Under the pieces are notes generated by a model. It had not been told where the DNA came from. It ran no database searches and was given only the letters and a program-made list of their open reading frames with translations. A program made the translations under genes and the position numbers. From Straminergon stramineum (lineage: Eukaryota > Streptophyta > Bryopsida > Hypnales > Calliergonaceae): a stretch of DNA of 64,000 bases. The DNA lies in NCBI GenBank assembly GCA_963920665.1, contig OY987265.1:14389001-14453000 (forward strand), read 5' to 3'. Below, in pieces: positions 23,117 to 35,010 of this stretch. Numbering within the stretch: the first letter of the stretch is position 1; each line of letters opens with the position of its first letter.

Positions 23117-25329
23117 TCAGATTAAAAACTCCAGAGTCTGTTCCCTCCTTGAAATTTCTTCTTCAGTTGTTGAGACCTCATCTGCCAGAGCAATATCACC
23201 TGGGTTGTCACATTTTGGGAGGTTTGTACCATTCTTCTCGCCTCGAACAACCTGCAGATTTTCTCCCATTAGTCCCTTCAATAATTCAATTTCTGACTGA
23301 TCTGGTGATTAATATTCTAAATCAAACTTAAACCCTAATCCAAAACTACAGAATGACTGTGATATGAGAATAATAGGAAGACCAGGGTAAAAATCATGAA
23401 GACAAACTGAAAATAAAATCAGCGTGTTTCAGTCTCTTACATAGCTGCCTTCTGCGTCTTTGTACAGGACAAGCATATCCCGCTCTTGCAGATTGTGTGC
23501 CCTAACAAAATCACCTGCAGTGACGGCAGCAAATATGTGGGAAATTGCAAGTTTCCACCTGTAATAGGTGTTTGAATACTAAATAAATGGAATACCAAAC
23601 CTCTCTCAAATGGAGACAGAGAATCAAACTTGAAAATAAATTCAAAAAAGCACAATGATGATCGAGTTCATTAACCAATTGGCAAAAGAGAAAAGACTTA
23701 CGGGTGTTTTCTAATAGATACATGCGACTCTTGTTGTTTGACCAGAACCTGGTAAGAAGCGAGTGCACACGTTAACCATAGCCCCATGACTAGTAAATTT
23801 TATTCAAAACAACTAAAGTGAAATTGCTCACCGTTAGATGAATCAACAATCCATGGAGCCAGAACTTCAAATACAGTAACCTTAACAGTGTCTTAACATA
23901 CCTGTAACGAAAGGTCCAGCTTTGACGAGTGTCAAAGTCTGCCATGGTTAACAGCAGTCCTTCACTGGCAACTAAATGCGGCAAGTATGCTTCTGCTTCC
24001 TTCTGCATTTCAACAGAATAATAATGTTTTAAGAAAATCCACATGCCAACTGGCTCCAAAAACTGAAGTACAACTTACACCTATTCTTCATCCATCTGTG
24101 TTTTTAAAACACAACGCCGTACACTTCACACTTTCTGTAAAACAGGTAACATTCACCTTCATGCAGACCCCATGCTTTGACAACTGCTAATAAGATAGAG
24201 ATCAGAGAATCTCTCAGTACCTTGGGAAGCACAATACGCCCAAGACTGTTCACACCACTTGGGCTCAGTTGTTTTGCCAATAGGAACATCAAGTCCTTTG
24301 AATCGAGTGCCTGTATCCCCTGCAAAACAATATTAGAAAAAACAATGGCATTCATTGCTAAAAGAATAGGAAATCCAATTATAGCATAACTGCTAAAAGA
24401 AAAGAGAGAAATTAAACAGTCTTATACACATACAAACCCTCACAAACTTTGAAACGCATTCTTCGAACTTAAACTAGAATCGTTTGGCTTGCCAATCTAC
24501 CAGCACATTAAAAAATCATGTCCTACTCCAGCCAAGGAATCCAGCTTAGAAGTCTTTAGAATTTCTATTTCATCACATTCATTTGGCAGAATTTCTCAAC
24601 GTTGACACTTTTCCAGGCAGGCGCCTAACTGAGAACTGAAACCCTTAAGAATATATCCTAGTTTACTTTCAGAGCTTTGCACAGTTCAATACATGTCACA
24701 ATTGCTTCTCTAAGTCAAGCCAGTTGATACAACTGACGTTTTAGTCACAAATAGCCATCTTTAGCCAAGGTGGACTCCCTGTTCAGAACGAACAAGACAT
24801 GATTTGCATGCACAAGCGCAAATACTAAGCAACCAAACCCTGATGAAATCATACGAATGTTGAAAATGGTACTTCAAAGTGAGCATGCCTGTCCAGCAGA
24901 AGCCACTGACGGATCTCCGTTTTCTTGCTTCCGGGGTTGCACAGCAGCAGGTTTATGATCAGCAGAGTGCTCTTCATTTTCGTGCACTCTACGACTGGCA
25001 GTGCGGCTCCTGCGTGACGCTTTGGACATGGCCATATCCGGCGCCTGCCCATACTGATCAGGCACGAAATAGGAAACCCCCATCATGGGCAGGTACATTG
25101 GTTGCATTCCCAAGTACACAGGGCCATAGCTCGCGAACTGTGGAGGAGGAGGAGGAGGAGGAGGATATGGGTAACAGTAGTTTGGAAAATAGCCACTCGG
25201 GTGCTCCATGTAGCCCATGGGGTAAGGATCTCGTCCTGCGAATGCCCAGTCTTCCTGGCCTGGAATCTCCAAATTCGGGGGAAACTGTCGATTCGTTTCC
25301 ATACCTGGAATCCGTGGATTCAGCCTCAT
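23117..25329 (-). CDS. B3-domain transcription factor, ABI3/FUS3/LEC2 type
   Basis: Exons on the minus strand are 25329-about 24874, 24319-24221, 24002-23902, 23748-23702, 23514-23441 and 23251-23117 (stop). The B3 DNA-binding domain is split over four exons and reads, in pieces, MFLLAKQLSPSGVNSLGRIV, KEAEAYLPHL, SWTFRYRFWSNNKSRMYLLE and DMLVLYKDAEGSY. This is the ABI3/FUS3/LEC2 subgroup, which binds RY sites (CATGCA). The first exon encodes a proline- and tyrosine-rich segment with eight prolines in a row, then a basic stretch SKASRRSRTASRR that may be a degenerate B2 region. The protein would be about 300 residues, close to FUS3 and far shorter than ABI3, with a 44-residue tail. The first intron's donor is unclear: a GC donor after the GQ codons near 24890, or a GT site a few codons earlier, both give the right phase. 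An in-frame stop just before the ATG supports this start unless a further 5' exon exists. Confidence 0.88.
25141..25164. repeat. (GGA)n microsatellite encoding polyproline
   Basis: The run of GGA triplets on plus reads as consecutive CCT proline codons on the minus strand in the first exon of the B3 gene. Confidence 0.9.
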
Positions 25330-25348
25330 CAGAACAACTTACAGCAAC

Positions 25349-25376
25349 CGAGTTCGTTCGTTCGTTCGTTCGTTCT
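25349..25376. repeat. (TTCG)n microsatellite in the B3 gene 5' region
   Basis: About six TTCG units, located roughly 20-45 bases upstream of the B3 start codon, probably in its 5' UTR. Confidence 0.9.
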
Positions 25377-25539
25377 CTATTTCGCAAGGAAACGTCAGTA
25401 CTTCCGCCCAGGGGTAGCCACTTCCACCCGTCGGCAACTTCAACTGCGAAAGAATTAAGTTTGCTCTAGGGATCAGCTTGGACATTACGAAATTACTGGC
25501 ATCCTTCAATTTTGAAACCCCATCGTAGATAGCCCCCAA

Positions 25540-27540
25540 CCCCTGTCACGCTAGTTCGGTCCACAGAATATCACCTTCGATCAAGGAAACTCGACAAAGT
25601 ACCGTTATACGAGGTTTAAATAATTATATCATTTATTTTCAACCCAGCGAAATTATCTACCTGGCTGATTGTTTCACTCCGATCCAGAAGTCTTTTCAGT
25701 CTGATAAGCACACATGCATGAAGCCCAACCTGAGCTCAAAAACTCAGCCCATGCACGCATGATCACCAACCTTACAAACATTGCACTATGTGCTTACATA
25801 TACTCGCCTGATCCGATCCGACAGATCAAAACCAAACGTTAGCTCAACGAAATCGGCCACTCGGTCACTCGGTCCTCGCAGCAGTAATTGATTATTTACA
25901 AACCCACGACTACTGATCAAAATCCTAGACTCATCGCATGGATCCACGAGTACGTACGTCGGCTAGCTTGCTGGCCATGGCGGCCAGGGGCAACTCAACT
26001 GAGCGCTACGAGATTCAAACGTAGCGGATCGAGACTGAAACCTTACCGACAATGAACGGAAGAAATTGACACCCCACTGGAACTGATCAATCGATCGTTC
26101 AGCGGACAGCTTTAGCGCGCACCAGATCCAGCACTCACTCCACTCGCAGGAGAGCGAGCAGGCAGTGAAAGATCAGGCAGGAACCCCGAAAAGCGACGCT
26201 TGGATTGTAGCGCGCTAGTTCCACTCCAGCAGTGCCTTGCAGCCCCAAGACCTGGGAAAGTGGGTCAGACCCGCAACAGGGGCAACTGGGGCCACGGGCG
26301 TCACTACAGTAGAAGCCAGCAAGACTGTGCTGAAATGTTGTATTTTTTCATTCTGTTGCGGACTAGACTGTGGCAAGCAACTTCCTGGTCGAACTGGAGC
26401 GGCTGGCTTTGACAATATATATGTACCTGAACGACAAACGGGGTCTTTCTTGCCCAGCCTTGCCCCGCCGCCCGCTGTCCTGTCCGCCGGAGTGGGAGCT
26501 CCTTGCAGATATTAACTTGTCCGCCCTGTGGTGCATGCCGCACAAGCCTGGCCTGGATATGTGGGCTGACGTTCTGGCAAGCTGGGACCAGATATTGAGG
26601 CATTGGATATCATTCGGGGCTTCTTAACTTTTAAGTTAATATCCAAGGTCGGGGATTTCATTTCGGAATGTTGCGCATGTTGACTGCCTAGCTAGCTTGC
26701 CTGATCAACTGAGGGACTGCTACTGCAGCGAATCTAACTTAGTTGATTGTTGAATGGAACTTATTGCTGACTGCGTGCCGTTTAGCTACCACACGTACTA
26801 TCGATATCTGCAGTAGCTAGTGTGCGGGTGCATGCCTCGGCAGTGCGAACGAGATACTTCTCCCGGGGCCTGTATCGATGCATGAATGGAGGGCTTGCCG
26901 GCTAGCTATATATCTACAGTAGGCGTAACTGAATGAATCTTATATCAATTCATTGATATGCATGGAAGGAACTGAAGCTAGGTCCCGGGCCCTGTATCGA
27001 TGGCTTGCTGGCAAGGCGTGATATGACAGTCATTTACAGTCCTGTCGATAAATGAAGCGGACTTGATGGTCCCGTCGCCCGTCGCTTCCGGTCTGATGCA
27101 TGAGGACTGACGGATTGGCCTCTGTGACGCGAGCGGATGAGGAGTTTGCATACTGTACAGTACTGTACTGCACTGCACTCACTGACGGGGGGTCTGGACC
27201 GGAACTGACTGGGTCCATCAAAGCTGCCAGTCTGGAGGATGTTGTGTTGTTGGCGCCTTACTGCGACATCCCTTTCAGTTTCTAATCGGGCTCCACAACG
27301 ACTGTTTTTTTCTTTTCTTTTCTTTTTTCTCTCTTTTTTCAAATTGAAAACTGAACGTAAGTTAATTTCTCAATTGCATTTCTTTCTTTTTCTGGTTTGG
27401 ACAGCAACTGAAACGCTGGCTAGTTTTGTTTTGATTTGTTTTTTTTTGGTTTGGTCACTTTGGTGCTCTGTCACGGACTCGGAGGTTTGCTTTAGGATAG
27501 TTTAGTTCAGCGGCAGAATATACATATAAGTTGCAGTAAG
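25540..27540. other. GC-richer upstream region of the B3 gene, no gene supported
   Basis: Several overlapping open frames occur on both strands but none shows a recognisable domain. The region is more GC-rich than the DNA on either side and probably contains the promoter and long 5' UTR of the minus-strand B3 gene. It holds a local repeat (26863-26905 and 26983-27015, sharing CCTGTATCGATG and GCTTGCYGGC) and a CTTTT-rich block at 27305-27340. Confidence 0.45.
25713..27102 (-). promoter_or_regulatory. Cluster of RY (CATGCA/TGCATG) sites upstream of the B3 gene
   Basis: RY cores occur at about 25713-25720 (CATGCATG), 25753, 26829, 26879, 26959 and 27097, that is 0.4-1.8 kb upstream of the B3 start. 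Random expectation for either strand is about one per 2 kb. RY motifs are the known target of ABI3/FUS3/LEC2 B3 domains, so direct autoregulation is plausible. This is an inference from motif density only. Confidence 0.5.
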
Positions 27541-28196
27541 TCTTTAAGTGGAGTGGAATCGCCCTGAATGGGAATCTAGGGGACAGTGCCACTTGGCCAG
27601 GATCGAAGTTTGATTTCGCATGGTTTAATTTTGTGGACCCATCTAGGCGACCTGCTCCAAAAATATCTCCCCCTGCTGGAACTCTGGAAGCCGTTGGAAA
27701 ATAGGTGGAGCTTGTTGTTTTCTGTACTTTTCACGGATGATAAAATTTGAAAAAACTGGATTCATAGTTGGAATCAAGAATATTCAGTTAGGTGGCAGAC
27801 GATGAGAAATACAAAATTAGCCAACCGCAGAATAGGCAAGGGGGGAGAGAGTCTTACATTTATCTACCCCAAGGTGAAGAAGAATTGGAGTGGGTTTTGC
27901 ATCTTGGGTCCACAAAGATGTAAAAAAATTTGGAATACTTTTCAGTCAGAATTTTTTTTTTAATTTTGAAAATATGGCCAATGTGTAGACCTTTAAGCCC
28001 TAAAAGAATAGGTGGTAGAATAGATTTTTCAAAATTGTGAAGATGTATTAATAATGAAAATAATGCAACTTAGAATGATAATTTAATGATGACTCTTAAA
28101 CAAATGTGATCCATACATCATATCCATACATTTTGATCAACTAATACACAAATCATTCAATATTTATTTATTTTTTGATGCCCCCTCTGTCCTGTT
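27541..28196. other. Intergenic, nothing recognised
   Basis: No gene. A TTTAAGCCCTAAAAG string near 27991 suggests another damaged end of the TTAA family. Confidence 0.35.
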
Positions 28197-28912
28197 TTGA
28201 ACTTATTTGGGCATAACTTTTGTTTCTACCTTTCTGGGCACCAAATGAAAAAATAATAATATTTCCAAGAAGATAATAAATTTTTCTATCTTCATATAAA
28301 GTTTTAATAAATCAAGACAAAAATTGAGACCATAGGTACATACCAAAAATCCCATTTGTCCCTTTAGGGGTTAACTCAATTTTTTTTAAATTGAAAAAAA
28401 AATCATGAAATATAGATTGTTTATTTAAAAATTACAACCATTGGGATTGGCATTTTTCAATTCCATAACTAAATTCTCAACAATATAGTATTTTGAATCA
28501 TTCTCCACTTCTTTCTACTTACTATTTTTTTTCCTATATGTTGTACAATTCCAAATGATTTGAATTTTTTTCAAGCATGTAGCCAACTTGCCTTGAAGAA
28601 TGAATCCAAAAATGCACAACCGTTTTAGATTTTTTTTTCATACAAATGTGACCTTGTGAAGTGAAACTACCCAGTTTTTTGCAAGGCCAAAAAAAAGGAT
28701 TTCCATCACTTCAAATGCTAATATCTTGCAACTTTCTATGTGGTAGGAATTACTGAAATTTTTTTTGCATCTTTTCAAACCAGCTTACTACAAGATCTTA
28801 TAATCATATATGTCTAAAAATGTGTTTTTTTCCTAAAATTCTGTACTTGTATTAGGAATTTCTATTTTGGAGTGTTTTTGGTGAAAACAATAGTAAAAAC
28901 CTATAGGGTTAA
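28197..28912 (-). repeat. Dispersed elements of the TTAA family, copy 2 (composite)
   Basis: Reading minus from 28912 (TTAACCCTATAGG) the sequence matches the copy at 10779-11290 block by block. Around 28374 a second start, TTAACCCCTAAAGGGAC, follows and continues to about 28200 with a GCATAACTTTTG..GGGCACC block that is also found at 31555-31600. The arrangement suggests two family members, one abutting or inserted in the other. Confidence 0.7.
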
Positions 28913-29699
28913 AGAACTAATACAAGAATCTTCAAAAAACTGATGGATGAAAAGATGCATCTTTGTATGCTTGGGATGTGTTTTACATTAATTAGTTGTT
29001 TGAAATTTGAATGTCTAGTCCTTTAAAGGTTAAAAAGATTGTACATTTATACCCTCATAAGATCAAGCATAAAATAATTATATACTTAAGAAACATAAAA
29101 AAACATAAAATCTCAAAAAAATATAAAACTTTGATGTTTTAAATTGTGGTAAATAGAAAAACAATTCTAAAATTTTTTTTTTTAAAAAAATTTGTAAAAA
29201 ACTCTATGAAGATGGTCATTCACCAAAAAGATCCACCTTAATTAACTTTTCCATGAGTCAAAATGCATGCAAAAAGAAACGTACTTTTAGACTTCTATAT
29301 AGTATTTTAATAAATAATTAAATATTTCCAAAATTCCTTGCTCAAAATTCTATAGAAGGGTACTCAAGAATAGATCAAACCTCTAAATCTCTAAATGAGT
29401 CATAATTATTTTCTTAAATTAATATTACCTAACAACTTTATTTTAGGGGGATAGGGAATAGATGTAAATTTAAAATGGTCCTATCTACCTTCACATATTG
29501 AAGAAACTAAAAATATATTAAAGAAAATTATACCAGAAAGTAGGTTTGACAAAGAATCGGATAATGCACTAGTACAAAAAAAAGAATGGTGATTGTTTAA
29601 AGTAAGTGAATCTATTGTGTGTCAAATGGGAATAAAATCATTCTGGAAAATTATATTAGTGGTATGCATTTGAAAACTTGAGTGCACACCACAATTTTG
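28913..29699. other. AT-rich intergenic, nothing recognised
   Basis: No gene. Around 29195-29260 the phrase GATGGTCATTCACCAAAA recurs inverted near 41185-41205, another trace of dispersed repeats. A CACTAGTACAAAA string at 29568 resembles a CACTA-type end. Confidence 0.35.
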
Positions 29700-30432
29700 T
29701 CCACTATGGGCTTGGATTGTTGCAAGAAACACCCACACTCCTTTTTGTCCCAAAACAATCTATTTTAGTTAGTATAATGAATTTTGGAATTTTTTTAAGT
29801 GAAATAAAATAAGGATAATTTATAAATAATTTAAAACAATATATTTATAAAAATGTAGATCTAGAAAAAGTTATCTCTAAAAGTTATGCACAAAAAAAGA
29901 GTGATGAAAAATACCAAGAAAATGGATACTTTGATGCTTGATTTTTAAAAAATAGTGAATAAATAAAATAAAAATTGTACATTTTTCTAACTTGAAGAAT
30001 CTCCTTTTCAACCATTTGCATCTTTGGGAAGGAAAATAATGTCCTCTTCTAGTGTGCAAAGGTAGTACACTTTGAGCACGTGGAAAGTGGACAGTTTACT
30101 ATTTTAGAAAATCTCTTTGCATGCTTGTTAAAAACTTTAGCTTATGAAAGTCCTTCTATCCTGATTTTGACCTTCAAATTTGCATTTCGGATCAAAATAA
30201 TACTAAAACATCTAAAATGGCAAAAGTACACATCCAATTGGGGACTTTTACAAATATTAAATGAATTTTGAGAAAGTGAAAAAAAATTCTTAATGTCTAT
30301 AACTACCACATGTACCTTCATTTCAAATTTTGTATAAAATCGATATACAATGAAAAAGTTATGAGCAAAAAAATACCCATTTGAGGCCAAGCAGACAAAA
30401 AAAAGGACCAATTTTTTTTTGCAATCACCCAT
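29700..30432. mobile_element. Long-TIR element, GCAAGAAACACTT family, copy 1
   Basis: The left end carries GGATTGTTGCAAGAAACAC and the right end, inverted, TGCAATCACCC. Inside the right end are CACATGTACCTTCATTTCAA and AAAAGTTATGAGCAAAAAA, which match (in the same order) the right part of the copy at 41641-42396. It encodes no transposase. The two open frames inside are on opposite strands and show no domain. Confidence 0.65.
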
Positions 30433-30878
30433 TTGTGTCTACAATGGGCTCATTCACTTTAGTTGTAAGATGCATGAAATTAAATTAGTTTTGGTTGCAT
30501 GGAATCAAATGACACATAAACTTCATTGTTGATTAATGGTGTGAAAATGGAGGTTCTTTGTCAAATATTGAAAACCTATCCACAGATGGTTGTAAACATT
30601 CTTAATTTTTTGAATTTCATAAGAGCCAATAGTTTCCATGTGTTTGGTCATTTGAAGAACAAATTTTCATGTTGAAAAGTGAAAGATCTTCATTTAGTTT
30701 CTTGTCTACAATTTTGTTAGTTAATGTTATATCAATATGCATTAATTGAATTATAGTAAGCTCATGTAATCATGATTTAAAAAGAAAAATTTATATGGGT
30801 TGCTTTTTTTTAAAATAGAGTGCATGGATTGCAAACTTTCGTGGGTATATTGTGTAGTTTCAAAATTTGGTGTCGTTC
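30433..30878. other. AT-rich intergenic, nothing recognised
   Basis: No open frame, repeat boundary or RNA gene could be supported here. Confidence 0.35.
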
Positions 30879-31733
30879 TTAACCCTTAGAGGACTAAGGC
30901 CTTTTTTCTGTGAAAAATCAGTCAAAACTGCCATTTCTATAGCAAAGAGTAAATAAATTTGAAAATTGTATTTTTTGCACATCTAACCCTAGGATCTTAC
31001 ACCTAACTAGTATGAGAATGAGTGGGATAAATTCCGAAATTTTAAGTGCAAAAATTACAAGATATGTGCATTTAAAGTGAAGAAAACAGTTTTTTCATTC
31101 AACACAATGTGGAACTAGATTATTTGACTTTGAACCTTCTTAAATCTTAACTTTCATTTTCTACATAAATTTGAGCTTTAAATCTTTTCTTTCTATCTTG
31201 TACCTACTTCTACTTAACAATTATTTAAAGAATAATTTTTTTTCCCCTATACTCTCAACTCAATTATCCACTATTAAGATTTAAAGCTCTAATTTGGTGA
31301 GATAGTTCTAGAAAGCAAATTGAACCATGTGGACCTTTTTTCTTAAAATTGTAAGAATTGCATACAAAAATGAATCCTACTAGTTATTTTTCAAGAAGAT
31401 GTTCTAATTGCCCCCAAAATAAGATTGTCTGTAACTATCTCATAACAAATCCAAATGGAATGGATCAAAGCTTTCCATACAGAAAAAAACATTAACTATG
31501 AGGAAAAAAATTCAAAAAGTAAAATTCAAATTTTTGAAGTTTTTTTTTTAGCTTATTTGGGCATAACTTTTGTTCTTGGGCACCGAATGAAAAAAAATTA
31601 TATTCCCATGAAGATAATCAATTTTTCTATCTTTATGAACAATTTTAAAAAATCATGAAAATAATTGAGACCGTATGTACCTTACTGAAATCCCATTTGT
31701 CTCCCAAAGGGACAATGGTCTTTTAGGGGTTAA
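30879..31733. mobile_element. TTAA-flanked element, 855 bp
   Basis: The left end is TTAACCCTTAGAGGAC and the right end, inverted, is TTAACCCCTAAAAGACC. The TTAA at both tips could be the target-site duplication and the CCCYTARAGGAC strings the terminal inverted repeat, as in piggyBac-like elements. Inside the right part lies GGGCATAACTTTTGTTCTTG, shared with the copies at 28.2 and 37.5 kb. No transposase is encoded. Confidence 0.65.
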
Positions 31734-31834
31734 GACTTCTTTTTGGACTATGAATTTGAAGTTTCTTTTGGGTCTCTAAAGATGAAAGAACTTTAGGTGT
31801 TCAAGAATAATTGTACATAAATTTATATCAATTA

Positions 31835-32092
31835 TTAACCCCTAAATGTATTTGACTCTGTTTTCACCCAAAATGCTCAAAAAATGTCATTTCTATTACA
31901 AGTACCAAATTTTGGAAAAAATCTCACTTTGGGACACATGTTATCATTGGATCTCTTAGTACGCTAGTTTGAGAAGATGTGGAAAAAATTTGTGTGAAAA
32001 TTTCAAAGGAAAAAATTAAAAATTTCATTCATAGTGAGTTGTCCAAAATTGCTATGTTGCCGTAAAACGTTGTTTGAGCATTTAGGGATTAA
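31835..32092. mobile_element. TTAA-flanked miniature element, 258 bp
   Basis: The ends are TTAACCCCTAAATG and, inverted, TTAATCCCTAAATG. The interior repeats the family phrases GTTTTCACCCAAAATGCTC, ACAAGTACCAAATTTT and TTTGAGAAGATG. It is non-coding, a MITE-like deletion derivative. Confidence 0.75.
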
Positions 32093-34803
32093 GCAACCCT
32101 ACATGGGGGATAGGTTTGGCATTCACCAAGTAGTTTTCTCAAAAAATGCCAAAATTCTCTTGTTCCACGTATCCCTAAATCTTATGAAAAAATGTCATCA
32201 ATCACAAGATTTAGTATGACATGGACCTTCCAAAATTTGACATAGAAATTTGATTTTTGTACTTTTGTGATGAATGTGAATTCAAAGCACAATATATTAG
32301 AATAATATGAGATGAGGATCTGAAATGAAAGTTGATTGAGAAAAATTATTTCAAATTTTAGATAGAAATTTTCTTTTAAAAGAATGTTTTTATTTTTGAA
32401 TAATTTTTAGTTTTAAATAAATCAATTTTGGATGTAAAAAACATATGATATTGTGTAATTTTTTTATGACACAAAACTTACAAATGAAATAATTAATTCA
32501 GTATTAGGATTTTTAAAAATTTGGTATAGATCAAAATCAAAATTGTTTAAGCTTCAATATTTCATTTAAGCCAAATATCCAAAATGGATGTTTTGGAAGT
32601 TATAATCAAGTTTGCCCAAGTTTGATTGCAATTTTATTTTATTTAGTAAAATTTTAGAACTATGCATATAAATATTCAATACCAAGGAAGGTCAATCAGT
32701 CCATTGTTTTGTTTCTAAATAAATATGTCTTGTAGTTTTGATTCTAATGGAAAATGCAGTTAGGATAATGCATTGGTTTTAGGAATAAAAATCACTCACT
32801 CGTCCTATTACTAATATTTGTCCAATACATATAGATGCAACAATACAAGCATGTAGTCACTATCTTATCCTAGTGTATTGTCTTAAAAAATGCTTATGGT
32901 GAAGAAAAAAATAATATATATTTTAAAGCACAATTGTAATCATTTTTTGTTTCCTTAGCACAAAGTATAGGCTAGAATAATTGCTTAAAATGGCACTTTT
33001 CACTCCACAACCATTGTTAGTACATCCAATTCTTTCAATCTACATTTGCTTCAAGCATCATAATCTTACCATTGCTTATAGCATCCTTCCCTTATCTTGC
33101 TCAAAACAATATACATCTAGCTGAAACAACTATTGTAAGCTTGACACAACCGAGACATCCAATGTTTTTTAAAACATTACTTGGAGCATTCACCTCGAGA
33201 TTACATCATTCAATTCAACAAGATAGTTGCTTAAAGCATTCACAAGTACTCATTTATACATACCACAATTCTATGGACTTAATTATACAATATTGACACA
33301 ACTTGAAACTACTACTTATAACTCAATTATCTAATCTTGGATACACTCACAATTTCAACCAACATATCCAATCACTAGGGCTGAGAATACAATAAAATCA
33401 CACACTCAGATGTCCAATCACTAAGACTTACACAATAATTAGAAATAAATGCTTATAACTTTATTACTAATAATATAACAAAAAAATACACAACTATAAG
33501 CAAAGATGCCGAAACCAACAGTAATTGTTGCTATGGATCAAAAACAAAAGAAAGAGATGGGCCACCCTCAACTATATGCTTTATCTAGCTTCAAGCAACC
33601 TTCTCAATCTACATTGGTTAAATTGTTTAAAATTCAACTAGCTAAAAGCTATTCTTGAAATTCCACACAAATTCCTTAAATCAATTAACATACAAGCTTA
33701 CATTACCACTTACTTCTAAAACCAACAAAAATTTAAACTCTATTTATACATCTTTAGAAATTTAAAAAATGGATTTAATAACAATATTTCACACTCACAC
33801 CCAGGCACGTTTATTTCTTGGGATACAAGGACCTTTAGGGATTAAAATATTGTTTGCAACGGTGATTTGTTGTCTAATATCAAAAAATTAGAGAAATTGA
33901 TTTAGAATCTTCATTTTTTTGGTATATATATATATGAAAGGACAACAATCTATTACTTCTAGATTAACAATTATGAATTAAAGAATGTCATATGTATCTC
34001 AAAATAAACAAGTTATTTATATTTAATTATATGGATTCAAGTGTATACTTAGGGCTACTACTAGTATACATATATACATCTTTTAGACAATTAAAACTTT
34101 TTTTTACTATGTTATGCTTATCATTTTAAAAGAACATGGAAGTAAATCTTTAAAATGATGTTTAAATTCTACTAGGCCTTTCAATAATGAAGATTTCAAT
34201 GATACGATAAGCATAAAAAATAAATTATCATGTAAAAAAAATTATTTTTTCTTGGTTTTGTGGCCAAAATTCTCGTTTGAAAGTTTTAATTCTCAATGTT
34301 TGTAAACCATCAAAACTCTAGGTAGGAAAAGCATTTGCTATTGTTTGATCAAACTAAGATAAATAAACTTGAAATGAAACAACTTATTAGAAATATTTTC
34401 AAATTTCTAACAAGAAGATTTGTATGGAATTCAAATTTTGAATAAAGTAAATCATTAAACTACACAAGACAAAGTTAATCCCTATAGTTCTTTGACTATG
34501 TTTCATTAAAAAACGTATAAAAGGGATTGTTTTGATGACAAAGGCCCTTCCAAATATGACAAATGAAATCCAGTTTCTTTTTAGCATAAGATCTCATAGT
34601 AGACTACTTCATTATGTTGTAGTAAGAAAATGGGAGGTTCTAATTGCACATATTGCAAGATTATATTGTTTGATGTTGAAAAAAATATTGGGGGGGATCT
34701 AAATTTCAAACAACTTTGGTTTGGGGAGGCTTTTGCACAAGTTAATTTTACTTTCTTTCTTGAACTATTTTTTCTTTCTTTTTGTGACAAAGTTGGGCAC
34801 ATA
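32093..34803. other. AT-rich intergenic, nothing recognised
   Basis: No gene supported. The open frames are short and lack domains. An ACCTTTAGGGATTAA string at 33832 is an unpaired TTAA-family end. The stretch 33000-33800 is relatively rich in CAA/ACA words but gave no repeat unit. Confidence 0.4.
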
Positions 34804-35010
34804 CACTAGTAGAAAACAATGTTTTTGTCAACAAAATTCAGCTAACTTGTTTTTGTGTTTTTTTGCCAAAAAACAGGAAATTTGCGTTGATTGCAACATA
34901 GTTTTCAGAAAATTGAATTGCGGTCAATGCAATTTTTTTGTTTTTTTGGCAGAAAACACAATAACATGTTAGCTGAATTTTATTGTCAAAAACATTGTTT
35001 TCTACTAGTG
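34804..35010. mobile_element. 207-bp fully palindromic MITE with CACTAGTAGAAAA ends
   Basis: It begins CACTAGTAGAAAACAATGTT and ends with the inverse of the same string. The inversion continues inward through CAGCTAACATG / CAGCTAACTTG and AATTGCGGTCAATGCAA / TTGCGTTGATTGCAA, so the whole element folds on itself. CACTA..TAGTG ends are typical of CACTA-superfamily elements. A 3-bp target duplication is not evident (ATA on the left, CAT on the right). A second CACTAGTAGAAAAG end occurs alone at about 57177. Confidence 0.85.

Noticed and set aside
24879..25469. 196-codon open frame on plus opposite the B3 gene first exon
   Set aside because: It is the antisense shadow of the proline-rich exon; the GGA run keeps several frames open. 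The minus frame joins in phase with the B3 exons.
26200..26627. Several overlapping frames on both strands in the GC-rich B3 upstream region
   Set aside because: No frame shows a domain or homologous segment; higher GC content alone lengthens frames here.
29568..29590. CACTAGTACAAAA as a CACTA element end
   Set aside because: No inverted partner at a sensible distance was found.
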